From: Microbacteriaceae bacterium
GTDB lineage: Bacteria; Actinomycetota; Actinomycetes; Actinomycetales; Microbacteriaceae
NCBI GenBank assembly: GCA_025463545.1
Contig: JAODAR010000008.1
Span: 13,369 to 77,368, forward strand
Length of the DNA stretch: 64,000 nt
Direction: 5' to 3'
A program made the position numbers and the translations under genes. Positions 59,465 to 64,000 of this stretch are shown here, piece after piece. The notes beneath the pieces were generated by a model. The model saw only the letters and a list, made by a program, of their open reading frames with translations, searched no databases and was not told the DNA's origin. How positions within the stretch are numbered: position 1 is the first letter of the stretch; each line of letters begins with the position of its first letter.

Positions 59465-60079
59465 CTAGAGGGGTCGCTGGTAGGTGTTGATCACTACTCC
59501 CGAGGCGAGAGCACGGTTCTCGACCAGGGCGAGCGTGGAGTGGGGAAACCCGTCGGCGAACAGCTTCTTGCCGGTGCCGAGCACAATCGGGTAGACGACG
59601 AGCCGGTACTCGTCGATCAGGTCGTGCCCGGCGAGCGTCTTAATCAGCACCGTACTCCCCCACACCCGGATTTCGCCGCCCGGTTCGTCCCTCAGCTTTG
59701 CGACTTCAGCCGGCACGTCGGTGCCGAGCAGGCGGGAGTTCTTCCAGCCGAGCTCGGTTAAGGTGCGCGATGCGACGTACTTGGGAACGCGGTTGTAGCG
59801 CCTGGTGAACTCTCCCAGCGTGCCTTCGGCATCCTCGTCCCATACGCCCCACGCGCCAGCCCAGATGTCGTAGGTCTTTCGGCCGAGCAGAAGCGCCTCG
59901 GTGCGGCTCTCCCACTCCTCGATGATTGGGCCGCCATCATCCAACCGGTCATGCGCCGCGTCGTAGTCCATCGCCCACCCGCCGAGACCGAAGCCGCCCT
60001 CCCGATCCTCTTCCGGGCCACCGCCGCCTTGCACGACTCCGTCGAGTGTGATGAATTCCTGCACCACGATCCTGCTCAT
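59465..60079 (-). CDS. Dihydrofolate reductase/RibD C-terminal domain family protein
   Basis: 204 residues from ATG at 60079 (MSRIVVQEFITLDGVVQGGG). Family landmarks: ALLLGRKTYDIWA, VPKYVASRTLTEL, IRVWGSTVLIKTLAGHDLIDEYRL, and LGTGKKLF. These stand-alone RibD_C proteins are widespread NADPH-dependent reductases of unknown substrate, often annotated YyaP/YwjB-like; they are not true folate reductases. Monocistronic, pointing into the rhaB 3' region. Confidence 0.88.
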   Translation of the reverse strand: MSRIVVQEFITLDGVVQGGGGPEEDREGGFGLGGWAMDYDAAHDRLDDGGPIIEEWESRTEALLLGRKTYDIWAGAWGVWDEDAEGTLGEFTRRYNRVPKYVASRTLTELGWKNSRLLGTDVPAEVAKLRDEPGGEIRVWGSTVLIKTLAGHDLIDEYRLVVYPIVLGTGKKLFADGFPHSTLALVENRALASGVVINTYQRPL

Positions 60080-60459
60080 GTCTGCATCCTTCGGTCCGAC
60101 TGCAAGCAAGTTAGCGCAATGTTCATCCCCGTGCCAAGAGGTCGCAAATAGTCCTCGCCTGGAGGTCGAGGAAACGACCATCCGATGAGCGTCACCAAGC
60201 CCACCGACGAGGAGGCGCTCACTCGCCGCATTGCCTGTTGAGACGAGAACGGAGCCTATCTGAACCCTCGGCCGTCGCGCAGCCGAGCACGTAGCGGAAG
60301 TTGCCGATGCGCGCGACGACCTGGACGGTGGACAGAACCAGCCGCCAGCGCCGGGGGCCGGCAGGGAAACACGGTCCTCTCGCGGGAGTGAGGCCTCTGC
60401 TCCTGCCCGAAAGCTACGCCTCCTCGCGCTGACGATGAGATCGGGATAGCCTGACACGC
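60080..60459. other. 380-bp gap between divergent genes, no gene recognised
   Basis: No credible gene, RNA or repeat seen. A short ATG frame at 60185 ends after 18 codons. Contains the 5' regions of the reductase gene and of the methyltransferase-like gene. Confidence 0.4.
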
Positions 60460-60969
60460 ATGGCCCAGGCAGGCTCGCTTGCACGCGCGTGGATCGGGAC
60501 GGTCGTTTTCCTCCTCCTCGCGCCCGGCGTCGTCGCGGGCCTCATCCCCTGGCTCATCTCCGGTTGGCGGTGGCGCGACTGGGGCGGCGGGGCCTGGGTC
60601 GTTGTGCCGATCGCCTGGATCGTGATCGCTCTCGGGGTGGCCTTCTTGCTGCACGCATTCTCGCTGTTCGCCCTGCACCGCGGGGCGCCCGCTCCGGTCG
60701 CTCCGACCGAGACGCTCGTCGTGACGGGGGTCTACCGCTTGGTGCGCAATCCGATGTACCTCGCTGTGCTGGCAATCATCCTCGGCCAGGCGCTGCTGTT
60801 CGGCAGCTGGTGGCTCGTGCTCTACGCCGTGATTGCCCTCGCCGCGGTCGTCGCGTTCGTAAAGGGCTACGAGGAGCCGACGCTCACACGCACCTACGGC
60901 GAGCAGTACCTGGACTACCGGCGCAACGTCCCGGGGTGGTGGCCGCGGCTCACGCCGTGGCAGGCGTGA
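60460..60969 (+). CDS. Isoprenylcysteine methyltransferase-like membrane protein
   Basis: 169 residues with four hydrophobic helices (WIGTVVFLLLAPGVVAGLIP, WVVVPIAWIVIALGVAFLL and two later). C-terminal ICMT/PEMT-type motif TGVYRLVRNPMYLAVLA, then EEPTLTRTYGEQYLDYRRNVPGWWPR, the SAM-binding and phosphate-binding region. Bacterial members methylate small or lipid substrates that are mostly unknown. Stands alone. Confidence 0.88.
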   Translation: MAQAGSLARAWIGTVVFLLLAPGVVAGLIPWLISGWRWRDWGGGAWVVVPIAWIVIALGVAFLLHAFSLFALHRGAPAPVAPTETLVVTGVYRLVRNPMYLAVLAIILGQALLFGSWWLVLYAVIALAAVVAFVKGYEEPTLTRTYGEQYLDYRRNVPGWWPRLTPWQA

Positions 60970-61185
60970 CTGCGCTGACGTTCCACCCCCCACGCGATGC
61001 GGTGGTTCGCTCACATAGCGCGAGCTTCGAGAGCCGCAAGACCACCGGGCTTCCACCAGGCAAATCCGGATTGAACCTGCGATTGGCCGTGCCGGACGGT
61101 CGACAACTCTGTTGCTGATTGCGCGGCCGTTTCCGTACATAGAACGACTGTTCATCCGCGCGCTCCCGGAGCCGATCCGGCACTG

Positions 61186-61878
61186 TCAGTCGATCAACAG
61201 CACGTCGACGGCAAGAGCCCTATGATCCGACAGACCGTCCTCCGAAAGTTCTATCGATCTCAACTCGTACTCTTTCGGAACCAGAAAGTAATCGTTGGCC
61301 TGGCGGGAACGGGCAAACGAAACGTAGTGCTCGATCTCCGTAGTGAGGACGTAGTCATCGCGCCACAGGTTCGCATGCCGTTCGAGGTAATTCATGTTGA
61401 AGTCGCCGCCGATGATTCTCTTCTCACCTCGGGACTTCAGGATCCCGAGCACCTCTTCCAGATGGTGCAGCGCGTACTCATCACGCACGGACAAGTGCAC
61501 GTTCGCGAACTTCCAGACAGCAGCACCACCTGAGACATCGAAGAACTGCACGAGCCGATTGTGCGGGTCATCCTCCTCGTGCAGGAGTACCAGAGTCTCT
61601 GCCCCCGTCACCGGGAGGCGACTTAGCACGCCGAGCCCCTCTCGGTATGGACGGAGTTGCGCACCGCGCTGCAGCCGGCTGATGGACGAGTGCTGATGCG
61701 GAAAACCTGCAACCTGGTTCAACAGGTCGAGCTGGGTGAATGGCGAAACCTCCGGCAGGTAGACAACCTCCTGCAACAGGACGACCTCCGGCTGCTCGCG
61801 TTCGAGGTATCGCAGGACGCGCGGCAACCGCACCTCCCAATCGAAGAACCCATCCAGATTCAAGCTCACGATCTTCAT
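61186..61878 (-). CDS. Endonuclease/exonuclease/phosphatase (EEP) family protein
   Basis: 230 residues from ATG at 61878, giving MKIVSLNLDGF at once. Metal and catalytic residues are visible: Glu37 in LLQEV, the NVHLS segment, Asp159 and Asn161 in GGDFN, and the closing SDHRAL with His219. Mg-dependent phosphodiesterase fold; substrates in the family range from DNA to phospholipids. No signal peptide, so cytoplasmic. Divergent from the NTF2-like gene. Confidence 0.85.
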   Translation of the reverse strand: MKIVSLNLDGFFDWEVRLPRVLRYLEREQPEVVLLQEVVYLPEVSPFTQLDLLNQVAGFPHQHSSISRLQRGAQLRPYREGLGVLSRLPVTGAETLVLLHEEDDPHNRLVQFFDVSGGAAVWKFANVHLSVRDEYALHHLEEVLGILKSRGEKRIIGGDFNMNYLERHANLWRDDYVLTTEIEHYVSFARSRQANDYFLVPKEYELRSIELSEDGLSDHRALAVDVLLID

Positions 61879-61956
61879 CGATCCATCCTCGCCGTCGCGG
61901 ACCGAGAACGGCTGCACCGACGTGCCCAAGCCGGTGAAGGCAAACTCAGTGGCTGA

Positions 61957-62361
61957 GTGAGGAGGCCCAGACGTAGGCACAGGTCGGGTTGGGTCGAGAG
62001 CGCTCTGTACGACGCCGAGCTCGCACTGCACAACGGCGACGCCGCCCCGCGACGGGCGCTCTGGTCCCGCAACGAGCCCGTAAGCGTCCTGGGTGCATGG
62101 CGCAACGCCTACGGTCAGCAAGAGATCGATGAGCTTTTCAACGCTCTCGGCAGCAGCTTCTCCGACTGCACGTCCTACGCCTTCGACCTCCAGTCTTACG
62201 ACGTGGTGAGCGATATGGCCTACACGGCCGGCCAGGAGCACACCTCTGCTTCGATTGACGGCCAACCTCGCACCTACACGCTGCGGGCCACCCAGGTTTA
62301 TCGCCGCGAAGCTGGCGAGTGGAGGGTCGCCCACCGCCATGGTGACACGGTCACCGAGTGA
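61957..62361 (+). CDS. NTF2/SnoaL-like (DUF4440-type) protein
   Basis: 134 residues from GTG at 61957; the codon before it is a TGA, so no earlier start exists, and there is no clear ribosome site. The domain has ALYDAELALHNGDAAPRRAL, VSVLGAWRNAYG, and the closing YRREAGEWRVAHRHGD. Usually a small-molecule-binding or ketosteroid-isomerase-like fold. Its arginine-rich first 12 residues look out of place, so the real N-terminus may have been lost. The 3' end overlaps a related remnant on the other strand. Confidence 0.68.
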   Translation: MRRPRRRHRSGWVESALYDAELALHNGDAAPRRALWSRNEPVSVLGAWRNAYGQQEIDELFNALGSSFSDCTSYAFDLQSYDVVSDMAYTAGQEHTSASIDGQPRTYTLRATQVYRREAGEWRVAHRHGDTVTE

Positions 62362-62690
62362 CTAACCGTCGTGCTGATGGCGCATTCCCTCCCGTAGATG
62401 GTTGGCGCCCTCACTGTCGCCGGGCAGGGATCAGCGTGGCGACGGACCAGCTTCCACTCGCCAACTTCGCGGCGGCATACCTGTGTGATCCGGAGGCCTA
62501 GACCTTCGGCAGCGCCCCCATCGATCGACGAGAGGGCTCGCTTGTAGCCGACGAAATAGGCCAGGTCGCCGCTGAGACCAGCAGCAACCACGTCAAACTC
62601 CACGACGCTGCTGCTCGAGCACACCGAAGCGACCCTTCCAATTGCTTCGCTGACGTCTGCCCAGCCAGCCTGACTGCAGACGCATCAGGA
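62298..62690 (-). pseudogene. Truncated NTF2/SnoaL-like paralogue
   Basis: Reading the minus strand gives AGWADVSEAIGRVASV, VVEFDVVAAGLSGDLAYFVG, LRITQVCRREVGEWKLVRRH, clearly the same family as the gene at 61957. In-frame TGA at about 62680 cuts off the N-terminus, and the C-terminus reads through 30-odd residues antisense to its neighbour. A broken paralogue of the plus-strand gene, placed tail to tail. Confidence 0.65.
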
Positions 62691-63185
62691 AGAGAAGCGG
62701 GCACGAAGGCGGGCGCCCACACGAGCGCTGGGCAAGCGGCGGATGTTGCTCACAGTTGCAGCCGTCAATTTGACACTTTGGCCGATGTGACGCTCTGCCC
62801 GGCCGCTGTGACAGTCGGTGTCGTCATCGTCACGGTTCTTGCGGGGGGCTGGCCTCGAGCCCCGACGAGGGCCGGTAGGTATGTGATGTATGGCATGTAT
62901 GGCGGCGAGGCCCCAGCTGGCACCATTGCAAGCAGGACGATCTACGGCTGGTACCGCCCATCGGCCCTCGGTCGCTGCGTTCGGAAAGCACGGTGTCCCC
63001 CTTACCCGAAAAGAGGAACACCGTGCAGCCAAGCAACGGAGCCTATGGGGTCCGGGGCGTGGTTCTTCCAACCTAAGAGTCCGCAGCTGCACACGAAATC
63101 CGGAAAGCGCGGTGCACGGGATCCCATTAGCGCGGAACGGAGCGGCAGAAGGCCTAGGGCGCCTTCTCTACGCCAGAATCACCGT
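62691..63185. other. 495-bp gap with a 9-bp inverted repeat, no gene recognised
   Basis: GCACGGTGT (62988-62996) and ACACCGTGC (63018-63026) form a perfect inverted repeat with a 21-bp interior; a related GGAAAGCGCGGTG occurs again near 63100. No credible coding region. It may hold control sites of the AraC-type gene at 63186. Confidence 0.45.
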
Positions 63186-64000
63186 ATGTCGTTGACGTCT
63201 CGTGAGGTGTTCGGCCGTCATCCCGTCGTCTCCTCGCGAGACCTCGATGTGGCACGCCGGGTGCTGAGCGAGGTGTACCTACCGATGGACTTCCCGTCGG
63301 TATCCGCTTCGACCTCCCTCGACATGTCCCTGAACATAATCAAGGTTGGGCGCGTGACTGCCGGGTACCTGCACTTCGGGGACGCCCTGCGGATTCAGAC
63401 GGTTGAAGCCGCAAATTACCATGTCGACATCCCCCTCACAGGCAGGGCGAGGATGCAAGCCGGACCTCGTGACCCGGTGCACGGAACCCCGCAGACCGCA
63501 GCAATTTTCTCACCCGGACTTCCCGTCGATCTCGACTGCGACCACGACTTCACCCAGATCGCACTCATGCTCCCAAAGGCTGGACTACAGCTCGAACTGG
63601 AGAGCCTCCTGGGACACAGCCTCAGGACACCGCTGGAGTTTTCAATGGCCCTTGACCTGACCTCCGCGCCCGGACGTACAGTGTTGCAGGCGCTCCGACT
63701 AATCGATGCCGCGTCGGACCAAGAGGACGGCATGCTCCAGCACCCGCTCGCCGCGCACCGTCTTGAACAAGTATTGATGCACAGTCTGCTGCTCGCGCAA
63801 CCTCATAACTACTCCGATATTCTTCGGGCAAGTCCGCCCCTCGCGGGCGCACGTTCGGTGTCTGAGGCGGTGGATCTGATGCGTGCGCGTCCGGCCCACG
63901 CGTGGACCGCGGCTGAGCTCGCCGCCGCTTCATCGACCAGCGTGCGCAGCCTGCAGGAGAACTTCCGCCGTTCACTTGGCACGTCCCCGATGAGATACCT
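63186..64000 (+). CDS. AraC-family transcriptional regulator, 3' end cut by the window
   Basis: 271 codons are visible from ATG at 63186 with no stop before the right edge. N-terminal AraC-binding-like sensor domain (FPSVSASTSLDMSL, YHVDIPLTGRARM, TAAIFSPGLPVDLDCD). The C-terminal helix-turn-helix starts near residue 220 (VSEAVDLMRARPAHAWTAAELA, SSTSVRSLQENFRRSLGTSP). The last part of the second HTH and the tail are outside the window. The layout is the FeaR/AraC_binding_2 type that senses small aromatic or amine compounds. Targets unknown. Confidence 0.88.
   Translation, partial: MSLTSREVFGRHPVVSSRDLDVARRVLSEVYLPMDFPSVSASTSLDMSLNIIKVGRVTAGYLHFGDALRIQTVEAANYHVDIPLTGRARMQAGPRDPVHGTPQTAAIFSPGLPVDLDCDHDFTQIALMLPKAGLQLELESLLGHSLRTPLEFSMALDLTSAPGRTVLQALRLIDAASDQEDGMLQHPLAAHRLEQVLMHSLLLAQPHNYSDILRASPPLAGARSVSEAVDLMRARPAHAWTAAELAAASSTSVRSLQENFRRSLGTSPMRY

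Noticed and set aside
60256..61155. Open frame of 299 codons on the minus strand
   Set aside because: Antisense to the methyltransferase-like membrane protein; shadow composition.
1..64000. Mobile elements, CRISPR arrays, tRNA or rRNA genes
   Set aside because: I looked for transposase motifs, terminal inverted repeats, regularly spaced repeats and RNA gene features and saw none; a tRNA scan or covariance search would be decisive.

Overview
The window reads as chromosome of a high-GC Gram-positive bacterium, most likely an actinobacterium of the Microbacteriaceae or a close relative. Support comes from the GC-rich third codon positions, frequent GTG starts, ATGA-coupled operons, LacI-rich sugar loci, lipobox-type binding proteins and a PknB-like kinase. 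I saw no rRNA, tRNA, CRISPR array, phage module or transposase. It is a catabolic and transport-rich region with several decayed genes at the joints between clusters.

Layout. 1-3.7 kb: remains of a cation efflux gene, an FAD monooxygenase, a broken zinc alcohol dehydrogenase and a 2-oxoglutarate/Fe(II) oxygenase. 3.9-11.2 kb: a peptide/nickel-type ABC importer with a fused double ATPase, a decayed acyl-CoA-dehydrogenase-like gene and an FMN monooxygenase of the NtaA/DszA type, together resembling an organosulfur or organic-nutrient scavenging set. 11.3-16 kb: acetyl-CoA synthetase, a small unknown protein, a quinone-oxidoreductase-like protein and an MFS exporter. 16.1-25.2 kb: a polar-amino-acid-type ABC importer with a DAO-family FAD oxidase and a Gfo/Idh dehydrogenase, two LacI regulators placed tail to tail, and FrlB- and FrlD-like enzymes. 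I read this as a locus for Amadori compounds (fructosamines) with an oxidative and a kinase/deglycase branch. 25.3-34 kb: an alpha/beta hydrolase, then an NCS1 permease, a hydantoinase/oxoprolinase-type HyuA protein, three tandem DUF917 (S-methyl-thiohydantoin desulfurase family) genes and a PucR regulator, with twin TGTGC-N5-GCACA dyads in front.

34.5-42 kb: a transmembrane Ser/Thr kinase and housekeeping or unknown genes (YCII-like, GlsB/YeaQ-like, Mut7-C RNase, MazG-like), remnants of a SigJ-type sigma factor and an NmrA-like gene, and a translationally coupled flavoprotein/hydrolase pair with a short upstream ORF. 42.3-59.3 kb: a large L-rhamnose and deoxysugar region. It holds L-rhamnose isomerase, bifunctional rhamnulose-1-phosphate aldolase/lactaldehyde dehydrogenase, rhamnulokinase and a DeoR regulator. 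Facing it is a ten-gene minus-strand operon: cupin, DUF4432, a RhaSTPQ-like CUT2 importer, LacI, class II aldolase, HAD protein and FGGY kinase. The rhamnose set supplies isomerase, kinase, aldolase and aldehyde oxidation; the operon supplies uptake plus a second kinase/aldolase set whose substrate I cannot name. 59.4-64 kb: a DHFR-like reductase, an isoprenylcysteine-methyltransferase-like protein, an EEP-family phosphodiesterase, two NTF2-like genes (one broken) and an AraC regulator that runs off the right edge.

All functions come from reading motifs and context; no database search was run.
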